A stretch of 40,968 nt of DNA. Source: Mariprofundus sp. GTDB taxonomy: Bacteria; Pseudomonadota; Zetaproteobacteria; Mariprofundales; Mariprofundaceae. Shown piece after piece: positions 26,695 to 35,300 of this stretch (positions are counted from its first letter, which is position 1; each line of letters opens with the position of its first letter). Under the pieces are notes generated by a model. The model searched no databases. It was given only the letters and a program-made list of their open reading frames with translations, and was not told where the DNA came from. The translations under genes and the position numbers were made by a program. Location: positions 1-40,968 of the forward strand of contig JAUZQK010000029.1 in NCBI GenBank assembly GCA_030951025.1, written 5' to 3'.

Positions 26695-27078
26695 ATTTCA
26701 CTTCAACATGAGCTTGAACGGCTGCAAGAAGAAATGGATCTCATTTTCATTCTCATTGCCAATGATGAGGGCTTGGTGATGGCCGAAGCAGGAGAAGCTC
26801 CCGGCGAAGATTTTGCGCCCTATTCGGCCACAGTCATCGAAACAGCACACAAAATGTCATTAACCGGCAATCTCGGTGATCCCGTTTGCAGTGCGCTTGT
26901 ACTCAAACGCGGCCGCATGCTGATTATGCATGAAGCCAATGTGGGCGGTGAAAGTATTTACCTGTCCATCTTGTGTCGCAAAGTGCCGGCCGGTGTGCAA
27001 CGCTTGCTTCAACGCATTATTGACTGCTTGTCCCAGGCTTTATTGGGTCATCGTCATCAGGATTCACTCAATGGCTAA
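26695..27078 (+). CDS. Roadblock/LC7 domain protein, probable ATT start
   Basis: A 127-residue Roadblock/LC7 protein, the fold of MglB-like GTPase partners. It has an N-terminal helix LQHELERLQEEM, then strands LIFILIANDEGLVMAEAG, and a C-terminal helix. The first ATG in frame (26734) would remove the N-terminal helix. The ATT at 26695 lies seven bases after GGGGG (26683-26687), and a stop at 26689-26691 precedes it, leaving no upstream ATG, GTG or TTG. A paralogue at 31956 aligns from this point (ISL...LE), so I take ATT as the start. The next gene overlaps its end by eight bases. Confidence 0.7.
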   Translation: MSLQHELERLQEEMDLIFILIANDEGLVMAEAGEAPGEDFAPYSATVIETAHKMSLTGNLGDPVCSALVLKRGRMLIMHEANVGGESIYLSILCRKVPAGVQRLLQRIIDCLSQALLGHRHQDSLNG

Positions 27079-27556
27079 TCAATACAAAGAAGCCTGCCGC
27101 CGAGAACTCGAAAACCTGGTATCGCGCGAAGCTAATCTGGATGCCGCTTTATTATGCAGTGTTGATGGTTTGCCGGTTGCATTTGTTTCCGATATTGATC
27201 TGGAGATCGATGCCATGTCTGCCATGTGTTCATCGATGTTATCGCTCGGTGATGCTCTATCGATTCAAGGCGGTGATGATGCATGCATTCAGGTAGTAAC
27301 CCAGTCCCGCAGCTGCACATTTGCCCTTATTCATGCTGGTGATGAATTATTATTGGCCTTGATGGGTAACCGTTCACTAAAACTCGGCATGTTATTGGGT
27401 CATGCCCGTAAAGAAGTTGAAATCATTGTTGAACTCATGAATAAGTCGAATCGACAAGACAAGGCTGCACAGGCCTCATTGCCCTTAAAAAACAAAAAAC
27501 CTGCACTACTTGAGGAACTGGTAAATCGTGTTGTTCAAGAAGCACAGCACAAATAA
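27071..27556 (+). CDS. Roadblock/LC7 domain protein with C-terminal extension
   Basis: A 161-residue protein: helix ACRRELENLVSREANLD, then LDAALLCSVDGLPVAFVSD and a long alternating helix-strand core, a Roadblock/LC7 pattern (about 5-115), then a charged C-terminal extension of about 35 residues. It overlaps the previous gene by eight bases, so the two Roadblock proteins are likely made together and may form a heterodimer. The start is ATG 27071; an upstream frame to 26930 overlaps the previous gene and looks non-coding. Confidence 0.75.
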   Translation: MANQYKEACRRELENLVSREANLDAALLCSVDGLPVAFVSDIDLEIDAMSAMCSSMLSLGDALSIQGGDDACIQVVTQSRSCTFALIHAGDELLLALMGNRSLKLGMLLGHARKEVEIIVELMNKSNRQDKAAQASLPLKNKKPALLEELVNRVVQEAQHK

Positions 27557-27580
27557 ACAGGTGCGATAATCATGTTCGTT

Positions 27581-27586
27581 TATAAT
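27581..27586 (+). promoter_or_regulatory. Possible -10 box before the unknown gene
   Basis: A perfect TATAAT stands 51 bases before the ATG at 27637, but the -35 region is poor (CAGGTG). It may give a secondary promoter within the Roadblock/GTPase cluster. Confidence 0.35.
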
Positions 27587-27636
27587 GCTTCTAATCTAGC
27601 CTACCATTACCACACCACCGAACAGAGGATGGACCT

Positions 27637-28278
27637 ATGAATTCACTTGTTTTTCTCCGTCGCATGATTATCAGCCAAAAGCCTTCCCGAATTGATTACA
27701 CTGTGGGGCAAGACGTAAAAAGCATTTATTATGAGCGCTCAGGCTTTGACGGCAGCCTTGATGAAGTCGTGCAAGCCTTGAGAGACATTTTTCAATCTGA
27801 TTCGGTTAGTATTGTTACCTGCACCGACTTCAACCCCTTGAGCACATCACGCATCTTTGCACCGCAGGCTATATGCTCTACCTTGGCTGGTTATAAGTTC
27901 GATGCTGAAACACGGGCTGTGCTGCTCAGCTTCACCATGCGTTTACCCCCCTTGATGGTCAGACTGTTCCCTTTGCAGCGCTATAACTTTCAGGATAATG
28001 CAGCCTATATGAAAATGCATATGCAATTTCAACATGACGGCGTATTCCGCATGCAGCAATATATTGCCCAGGCAGATAACTCATTCGACGAAATCGTACG
28101 ATTAAGGGTTATGGTCGCAACCTACATTTTGGGCTTAATTGCGCCCAGCGAAAAAGCCAAAGAAGCAAGTCATAATATGACGCAACAAGTTATAAATCAG
28201 CCACGTCAACAAGTCTCGCAAAAAAGCAAAAAGGTCAGCCTGCTTAGCAGAATTATTCGCCGCATCAGGGGGCTATAA
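27637..28278 (+). CDS. Unknown 213-residue protein of the Roadblock/GTPase module
   Basis: A soluble 213-residue protein I do not recognise. It has a mixed helix/strand body (about 1-175) without signal peptide or clear membrane segment and a polybasic C-terminal tail (about 195-213: SKKVSLLSRIIRRIRGL). That amphipathic, arginine-rich end could bind membrane or nucleic acid. Its stop abuts the GTPase start directly, and an AGGGGG before the GTPase ATG lies within its last codons. A good start site (GAGGA) precedes ATG 27637. As the gene always next to a GTPase, it could be an effector or regulator; this is inference. Confidence 0.65.
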   Translation: MNSLVFLRRMIISQKPSRIDYTVGQDVKSIYYERSGFDGSLDEVVQALRDIFQSDSVSIVTCTDFNPLSTSRIFAPQAICSTLAGYKFDAETRAVLLSFTMRLPPLMVRLFPLQRYNFQDNAAYMKMHMQFQHDGVFRMQQYIAQADNSFDEIVRLRVMVATYILGLIAPSEKAKEASHNMTQQVINQPRQQVSQKSKKVSLLSRIIRRIRGL

Positions 28279-28863
28279 ATGCAAGATGAAATCAAACAGG
28301 TTGTTAAACTTGTCATTACAGGCCCTGTCAATGCCGGCAAAACCACCATGGTACAGAATCTAAGTGATTCACAAATTGCGGCCACCGATGTCGCAGCTAC
28401 TGATCATGTCTCTCAACTCAAAAGCATGACCACGGTTGGGCTTGATTTTGGTATTCTTAAAATCGATGAAACACTGGAATTGCATTTATTCGGCACACCC
28501 GGTCAATCCCGCTTTAATTTCATGTGGAATATTTTATCCAAGGGTGCCATTGGTGCTATCTTTTTAGTCGACAGCACATCGGATGATTCGTTGCTCGAAA
28601 TGAAAAAAATGTTCGATTATTTTTCTGAACATGTTGATTTACCCGTTGTGGTCGGTGCAACCAAACAGGATTTGGAAGGTGCGAAAAGCATTGAAGAATT
28701 AAAAATACTGCTTAATCTTGGCGACACTATGATTATGCCCGTCGATGCCCGCAAAAAAGAAGAGAGCAAAACACTGGCTTTAACGTTATTGGGCAATGCT
28801 TTGCTCGATGCGCAAGAAGAAGAAGGCGATTACGACGATTCAGATTACGAAGATTTGTTTTAA
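28279..28863 (+). CDS. Small GTPase, COG2229 type (CvnD/MglA-like)
   Basis: A 194-residue GTP-binding protein of the bacterial Ras-like kind paired with Roadblock proteins, as MglA is with MglB. Motifs: G1 GPVNAGKTT (15-23), switch I region TTVGLDFG (51-58), G3 FGTPGQSRF (71-79, where the usual Asp is replaced, as in COG2229 proteins), and G4 ATKQDL (127-132, Thr for the usual Asn). The last 15 residues are strongly acidic (EEEGDYDDSDYEDLF). It lies in one unit with two Roadblock proteins and an unknown protein, so it is probably a switch regulating a cell-surface or polarity process. Confidence 0.82.
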   Translation: MQDEIKQVVKLVITGPVNAGKTTMVQNLSDSQIAATDVAATDHVSQLKSMTTVGLDFGILKIDETLELHLFGTPGQSRFNFMWNILSKGAIGAIFLVDSTSDDSLLEMKKMFDYFSEHVDLPVVVGATKQDLEGAKSIEELKILLNLGDTMIMPVDARKKEESKTLALTLLGNALLDAQEEEGDYDDSDYEDLF

Positions 28864-28887
28864 TCACAACAATTATTGCACCCTCAT

Positions 28888-30204
28888 ATGATCATATTTA
28901 TAGATATCGCTCGTAATTTATTCGTTTTCTTCGGCTTATTATTGCTTGCATCGTGTGCACAGCCAATTAAAAGCCTTAGCAACAACAAACCAATCATCTC
29001 CACAACGACTATCACACATACAGATATTATTATTCAAGCAGCAAAAACTGAAAAACTGAAACTGTCCCACTTTTTACCATCCTCCCCTCAAGACCCATTG
29101 CTCGAAGGCATTCGACCAGCCGATATAACCATGGCCAAAAAAATGGCCAAACAGAACTTTGAACGCAGTTGGAAGACCATTAGCCTACGCTCCCGTTTTG
29201 TGCGTGAACGGCTACTGCTCACGCTGAAACAGTTAAATGCACCAGCCTCGCTGCAGGTTATCCCTGCGGTCGAATCGACTTATAATCCTTATGCTTTATC
29301 CCATGCTGGGGCGCTTGGCTTATGGCAATTGATGCCACGTACAGCACGCGTATTGGGAGTGGAATCAAACACAAAACACAATGGCCGCAGAAATATCAGC
29401 ATGTCCACCACGGCTGCCATCCGTTATCTGCAAAAGATGCATCAGCGTTTCAATAGCTGGCCTCTGGCGCTGGCCGCCTACAATATGGGGCCTAATGCTG
29501 TAGCGAAACGTTTAAAGAAACGGGCATGGAAAGTTACAGATGGCCTCGAGAATATGCCAATTCCAACGGGAACCCGCGCCTATGTGCAGCATATCATCGG
29601 TTTAGCGGCTCTGTTGCATGATGCAACATTTGAATTCCCAACACCGATCACTACCCGTGCGCTGCAAGTACAAGCGCCTGTTGACCTTCAACGCTTGGCT
29701 AAGCTCAGTGGCATGACAAAAAACGATCTTTTTCGTTTCAATCCCAGCCTCAATAAAAGCCAGTATTTACATAACAGCGTCACCATTCATGTGCCCACAT
29801 CCCAGTACGACACACTGCAACATAACATCTCGCAAGCTGAACCCCTTTATATCAACAAAACCATTCAACACGGCGACAACCTGTGGACGATCGCCCGCAG
29901 CTACCACACTTCAGTTGCAACCATCAAAAGTCTCAATACGCATATGGGTAGATATTTGCGTATCGGTCAACATTTGAAAGTACCCGCGCATCACTTCGCT
30001 CAAAACAGTGCAGCTTATAACCCATTGTTATCTGACGGTTATCGTATGCGCTATAAAGTGCGTTCCGGTGATTCACTTTGGCGCATTGCCAACCGTTTCG
30101 GCACTACAGCCAAGGCCATTGCGCGGGTCAATCAAATTTCACAACATCATCTCATCCGTGCGGGTGATATCTTATGGGTACTCACCAGGGTGCGCCCAAG
30201 CTGA
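28888..30204 (+). CDS. mltD: MltD-like lytic transglycosylase lipoprotein with LysM domains
   Basis: Cleaves peptidoglycan glycan strands to anhydro-muropeptides. The 438-residue protein has a lipoprotein signal with lipobox LASC (Cys23), an SLT-type catalytic domain with Glu129 in PAVESTYNPYALS and the GALGLWQLMP helix, then two LysM peptidoglycan-binding repeats (about 325-370 and 389-436; GDNLWTIARSY, GDSLWRIANRF). A TTG at 28876 adds four residues; ATG at 28888 is more likely. It starts 24 bases after the GTPase, so the module and this wall enzyme are plausibly cotranscribed. Confidence 0.9.
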   Translation: MIIFIDIARNLFVFFGLLLLASCAQPIKSLSNNKPIISTTTITHTDIIIQAAKTEKLKLSHFLPSSPQDPLLEGIRPADITMAKKMAKQNFERSWKTISLRSRFVRERLLLTLKQLNAPASLQVIPAVESTYNPYALSHAGALGLWQLMPRTARVLGVESNTKHNGRRNISMSTTAAIRYLQKMHQRFNSWPLALAAYNMGPNAVAKRLKKRAWKVTDGLENMPIPTGTRAYVQHIIGLAALLHDATFEFPTPITTRALQVQAPVDLQRLAKLSGMTKNDLFRFNPSLNKSQYLHNSVTIHVPTSQYDTLQHNISQAEPLYINKTIQHGDNLWTIARSYHTSVATIKSLNTHMGRYLRIGQHLKVPAHHFAQNSAAYNPLLSDGYRMRYKVRSGDSLWRIANRFGTTAKAIARVNQISQHHLIRAGDILWVLTRVRPS

Positions 30205-31850
30205 ATGTTTTGAAGTTTTTCAGTTTCATTATACTGAGCATGCTGATCAGCTGCTCTCCATCCGAGCAGTCCAAACCCATTGATTATGATAGCGCGGCAG
30301 ATATTCCGGCATCTGGCGACCGCTTGGTCGAGGCCAGTATTGGTGATGCCAGCAATTTGATACCGATGATTGCTGGTGATGCATCGAGCCATGCCGTGGC
30401 TGGACAATTGTATTTGTCTTTGCTCAAGTATGACAAAAACCTGAATCTGGTTGGTCAATTGGCCAAGTCATGGGATATATCGAAAGACAATAAAACCATT
30501 ACCTTTCATTTGCGCAAAAACCTTAAATGGACGGATGGTTTAGCATTCACAGCAGCAGACTGCATCTTCACCTTAAAGCTGATGCAAAATAAACACACCC
30601 AAAGCGCCTACAAAGCCGATTATGCTTTGGTTGATCGGTTTGATAGCCCTGACCCACTCACTTTTATCGTGCATTATGATGAAGCATTTTCACCCGCTCT
30701 ATCCTCATGGTCATCGCTGGCCATATTACCCAAACATATCTTTAAAGATGTGGATATCATGAACACCACATTATCACGCCACCCCAAAGCCACAATTGGC
30801 CCTTATCAACTGCTCGACTGGCAAGCTCAGCAATCCATCTTGATGCGTGCCAATCCGCATTATTTTGATGCGCCTGTCTGGATTACTGAACGCCTTACAC
30901 GCATTATTCCTGATCGTGCCACTCAGTTTTTAGAACTCAATGCCGGACGACTGGATTCGGTCAATTTAAGCCCTATTCAATATGCCCGCTTGTTTGATAC
31001 AAAAGCACAGTTAAAAAATAATTTCAATCGGTTCAAATATCTGGATTTTGTTTACACCTACCTTGGTTTCAATTTAAAACGCGCACCATTTGACAATGCC
31101 CGTATACGTCAAGCCATTGCCTATGCCATTGATCGACAAGAGATTCTCGATGGTGTGCAACTCGGTTTGGGGGAGACTATCGCCAGCCCTTACAAGCCGG
31201 GCACATTCTGGGTCAATCAAAAGCTCAAACCGCGTGTTTATAATCCCGCAAAAGCCAAAGCTATGCTTGCTGCAGAGGGCTGGGTCGATAGTGATGGCGA
31301 TGGTATTCTGGATAAAAATGGCCAGCCTTTTGCATTCACCATTTTAACCAATAATGGTAATAAACAGCGCGCTGATGCCGCCACCATCATGCAATACCGC
31401 CTTAAAGCTATCGGCATCAAGGTGACCATACGTTTGGTTGAATGGTCTGCATTTATCGAAAACTTCATCAACAAACGTCAATTCGACGCTGTCATTCTAG
31501 GCTGGTCCTTATCGCCTGATCCCGATCAATTCACCATTTGGCATTCATCCCAAACTGGAGCACGACAGTTTAACTTTTTGTCCTACAACAATACCGTAGT
31601 CGATACGGCACTGGAAAAGGCTCGCCGCACCTTTGATCGTCAACAGCGCAAACAATATTACGATATCATGCAGCAAGAGATTTATAACGATGTACCGATG
31701 GTCTTTCTCTTTGCGCCATATTCGCTGCCGGTCATGCACAAACGATTTCATGGCATCAAAGCTGAACCAGCAGGTATCGGTTATAACGCTGAACATTGGT
31801 ATGTGCCGGCTGAATTGCAAAAGTATCAGATCACATCAATCGCACCTTAA
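30174..31850 (+). CDS. Peptide-type ABC substrate-binding lipoprotein
   Basis: A 558-residue solute-binding protein of the SBP_bac_5 (OppA/DppA) family, usually the periplasmic receptor of an oligopeptide or muropeptide importer. The signal peptide FFSFIILSMLISC ends in a lipobox at Cys27. The mature part has LAKSWDISKDNKTITFHLRKNLKWTDG, the usual family segment, then FDNARIRQAIAYAIDRQ and LVEWSAFIENFINK. No permease or ATPase genes are adjacent. The ATG overlaps the mltD end by 31 bases, so the two probably form one unit, possibly recovering wall fragments. Confidence 0.86.
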   Translation: MGTHQGAPKLNVLKFFSFIILSMLISCSPSEQSKPIDYDSAADIPASGDRLVEASIGDASNLIPMIAGDASSHAVAGQLYLSLLKYDKNLNLVGQLAKSWDISKDNKTITFHLRKNLKWTDGLAFTAADCIFTLKLMQNKHTQSAYKADYALVDRFDSPDPLTFIVHYDEAFSPALSSWSSLAILPKHIFKDVDIMNTTLSRHPKATIGPYQLLDWQAQQSILMRANPHYFDAPVWITERLTRIIPDRATQFLELNAGRLDSVNLSPIQYARLFDTKAQLKNNFNRFKYLDFVYTYLGFNLKRAPFDNARIRQAIAYAIDRQEILDGVQLGLGETIASPYKPGTFWVNQKLKPRVYNPAKAKAMLAAEGWVDSDGDGILDKNGQPFAFTILTNNGNKQRADAATIMQYRLKAIGIKVTIRLVEWSAFIENFINKRQFDAVILGWSLSPDPDQFTIWHSSQTGARQFNFLSYNNTVVDTALEKARRTFDRQQRKQYYDIMQQEIYNDVPMVFLFAPYSLPVMHKRFHGIKAEPAGIGYNAEHWYVPAELQKYQITSIAP

Positions 31851-31891
31851 GCATGTTACTTGAATCCGCCTTTGGGTTTAAACATTGTTCG

Positions 31892-31920
31892 TTGAACTTA
31901 TGGGCTGGAAAGGTGATAGT
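31892..31920 (+). promoter_or_regulatory. Possible promoter for the third Roadblock gene
   Basis: TTGAAC (31892-31897), a 17-base spacer and GATAGT (31915-31920) match 4 of 6 positions in each hexamer. It is a modest but well-spaced candidate in the 105-base gap before the ATC start. Confidence 0.4.
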
Positions 31921-31955
31921 TCTACTTTAGCTGACATCATCCTAGGGAGGCTGTT

Positions 31956-32312
31956 ATCTCTTTATCCGATCAACTTGAACTCATTCGACAAGAACAAGGT
32001 ATGGCCTGTATTATCATCATTGATGGTGAAGGACGTATGATTTGCCAGGTTGGAGAAACACCGGAAGGCGAAGAATTTGCGCTTTATTCGCCCATGGTCA
32101 TGGAAACGACCCGTCGCATGGCGATATGTGGCGGTTTTGGTGACCCGATCTGCAACGGTGTTATCCTCAAACAGGGGAAAATATTGATCACCCATGAAAC
32201 GGCTATCGGTGATGTCGTAATGTACACCTCTTTGTTATGCCAGAATAAGGTGCCTGCAGGTTTACTCGATGTGCTCAATAAAATTTCCGCGCTGGTGGCA
32301 AACGAGTTTTAA
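31956..32312 (+). CDS. Roadblock/LC7 domain protein, probable ATC start
   Basis: A 118-residue paralogue of the protein at 26695. The two share DEG or DGEG turns, GE.P..EFA.YS...ET...M, GDP.C and the VPAG... helix. From the TGA at 31932 to the ATG at 32001 there is no in-frame ATG, GTG or TTG. The ATC at 31956 lies five bases after AGGGAGG (31944-31950), and the residues from it (SLSDQLELIRQEQG) form the expected first helix. I therefore take ATC as the start. It ends flush with hrpA on the opposite strand. Confidence 0.7.
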   Translation: MSLSDQLELIRQEQGMACIIIIDGEGRMICQVGETPEGEEFALYSPMVMETTRRMAICGGFGDPICNGVILKQGKILITHETAIGDVVMYTSLLCQNKVPAGLLDVLNKISALVANEF

Positions 32313-35300
32313 TTATGCGGCGGTTAATTCCTGCCAGAACTTTTCAAGCCGTTTGACAGATACAGGTACGGATGTTTTTAAACCCTGTGCAAATAATGAC
32401 ACCCGAAGCTCTTCCAGCCGCCATCGATAAGCCAGCAGCGGCTGAGAATCCTCACCATGCTGCAGGCGCTGTTTGCATTCATGTTCGTAAGCTTGCCATA
32501 AACCCTGCACCAGCTGGCTATTGGCCTGATCCTGCTTGAGATTGGGCCCGGCTCGAGCCAGGCGCAGTTCAGCAGCTTGTAAAAAACGTGGTAGATGTTG
32601 CAACCAGATGTACGGTGTATGGCGCACAAAACTATCAGCCATCAAGTTATCCAGCTGGGCTTGAATATCGACCAACACCGGACGCAGTGCTGCGGCGCGT
32701 ATTTGGATCATCTTTTGTTGTAAATCTGCATGGGCTTTAAGGCTATCAATAATAAACCCTGCCAATCGAGTACCCTGCTCAACAATATCGGCCCGATGCG
32801 CCTGCAAAGATGTTTCAAAATCGGCTTGATTGCGTGGTATTGGCTTGATCATAAACACGCTGTTAAACACGTTAATCATCATATCATCCAGCAAATCACT
32901 TTGATGTAGAAGCCCTGCATAGAGCAAACTGATCTCACGCTGACGCGGTATATGCTGGCGCAGATATTGAATCTGACTATTCAAACTCAACATAAACAAA
33001 CGGCGCACAGCATCAAACATGGCCTGATCGGCAGCTTGCCTGCTTTCAAACAAGTCAATCGCGACACTGTGTCGATGATCCACCAAGGCCGGAAACATTT
33101 GCAAAAGCAAACGCCCCTGTCGTTGTTCTATGACTGTGGGTAATGACCCGAAATCCCAACGTGTGATACCTGTACGCCGAATATCTAAAGTATCACTTGC
33201 CTGAATATCTGTTTGACCATCAGTGCGATGATTTGTTCGGGTATCGGTTCGAACATCAGCCCGAACATCAGCCCGAACACCAGGTTTTTTTACCATCTTA
33301 GGCTGCAAAACATCACGCACTTGCTGGCCATAACGATGTTGCAACACAGCTAGGTTTGTATCTCGGGCTATGCTTTTGCCCTGCTCATCATAAACAGAAA
33401 CAGCGATCAACAAATGTTGTGGTAGTTTATCCAGCTGCCAATCGCGTGTTGTCATCGCAATGCCTGTCATACGCTGTAATTGTTTGGAAAAAGCACGCAA
33501 CAACGAACCTTGCCCAAAAGCCATGCTATCCGCACAGGCTCTGGCAAAGTCCGGTGCCGGCACAAAGTGTTTTCGTTGAGATTTCGGCAAGCCTTTAATC
33601 AATGCAATCAGCTTCTCAACCAGCATGCCCGGCACCAGCCATTCAAAGGCATGGTTTTCCAACTGCCCCAAGGCAGCAAGTGGCACATGCACTGTGATGC
33701 CATCGGCTTGATGGCTGGGATCAAAATGATAACTGAGTTTTAAATTCAATTGTTTGACCTGCATGCGGTTGGGAAACAAAGCTGCATCAACAGCGCTGGC
33801 TTGCTCATGCAATAATAATGCCTCAGACATAAACAATAAACGCGGCTGCTGCCGTTCAGCCGATTTGCGCCAGAACTCGAACGATTTACCATTGCATATA
33901 TCTGCCGCAATACGCGCATCAAAGAAATCATAGCGCGCCTGCTCATCAATCAGCAAATCTTTACGCCTTGTTTTGTGTTCCATTTTCTCCAATTTGTGTA
34001 CTAAAGAACGATTATATTTGAAGAATTCAGCATGACTATGGTATTCCATTTGCACCAGAGCATGGCGAATAAACAACTGCCGCGACAAGTCAGGATCAAT
34101 GGAGCCATAAGCAATGCGACGGCCAGTAACAATCGGCAAGCCATACAATGAAACTTTTTCAATCGCCACCACTTGTGCAGCTTTGGCCGACCAATGCGGT
34201 TCACTGTATTGCCGTTTGATCAAATGCGCCGCCAACGTTTCCAGCCAGGCTGGATCAATCGCAGCAGCACAACGGGCAAACACACGCGTTGTTGCCAACA
34301 AGCTGGCCGCCATCAGCCATTGCGGTGGTTTCTTGGCCAGTGCGGAGCCCGGAAACAAAAACAACTGTAAATTGCGTGCCCCCAGATAACCTTTTTCCGG
34401 ATGCCGCAATGCAATTTGACTCAATAAACCAGATAACAGAGAACGATGCACACTATCGGCATCAGCCGCTTGTTGATTGGGTTTCATCTGCAACTCACCC
34501 ACCACAGCCAACAACTGCTGATGCAAATCATGCCACTCACGTAAACGCATAAAAGCCAGATAATGTTGCTGACAGGTTTTTTTCAATTGCGCACGGCTTA
34601 ATTGGGCGACCTGCTCATGATACCAGTTCCATAATTTCAGCCATGATAAAAAGTCTGATGTATCATCAACAAATAAACGGTGTTTGGCATCAGCCTGCGG
34701 CTGGGATTCTGCCGGACGCAGACGCGGATCCTGTACCGATAATGCCGCAACAATAATCAACACCTCATGCAGTGCCCTTTCCTTATCAGCCTGAATCAAC
34801 ATACGCGCCAAACGCGGGTCTAATGGCAAGCGCACCATCGATTTTCCTATGGCTGTAAGCTTTCGGGGTTGGCCAACGCCACCTGCCTCAATGGCCTGCA
34901 ACTCTTCCAGCAAGCGATAACCATCACCGATGGCGCGTTTCTCCGGCGCATCCATGAATGTGAAATCTTCAATCCTGCCCAAATCCAGGCTAAGCATCTG
35001 CAAAATCACCTTAGCCAAATGGGTACGACGAATTTCTGGATCTGTATGTTCAGGCCGATTGTTAAAATCATCAGCTGCATACATACGGAAACAAATGCCT
35101 GCCGCCACCCGACCACAACGACCAGCACGCTGGTTGGCACTGGCCTGAGAAATCGATTCAATCGGTAAACATTGAATCTTGCGCTGGGTACTGTAACGAC
35201 TGATGCGCGCTAGCCCCGAATCAATTACAAAACGAATACCCGGCACTGTTAACGATGTTTCAGCCACATTCGTCGCCAATATAATGCGTCTGCCCCGATG

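Noticed and set aside
26930-27070. Longer start of the second Roadblock gene
   Set aside because: It overlaps the first Roadblock gene in another frame and is cysteine-rich without domain character; ATG 27071 begins the expected helix.
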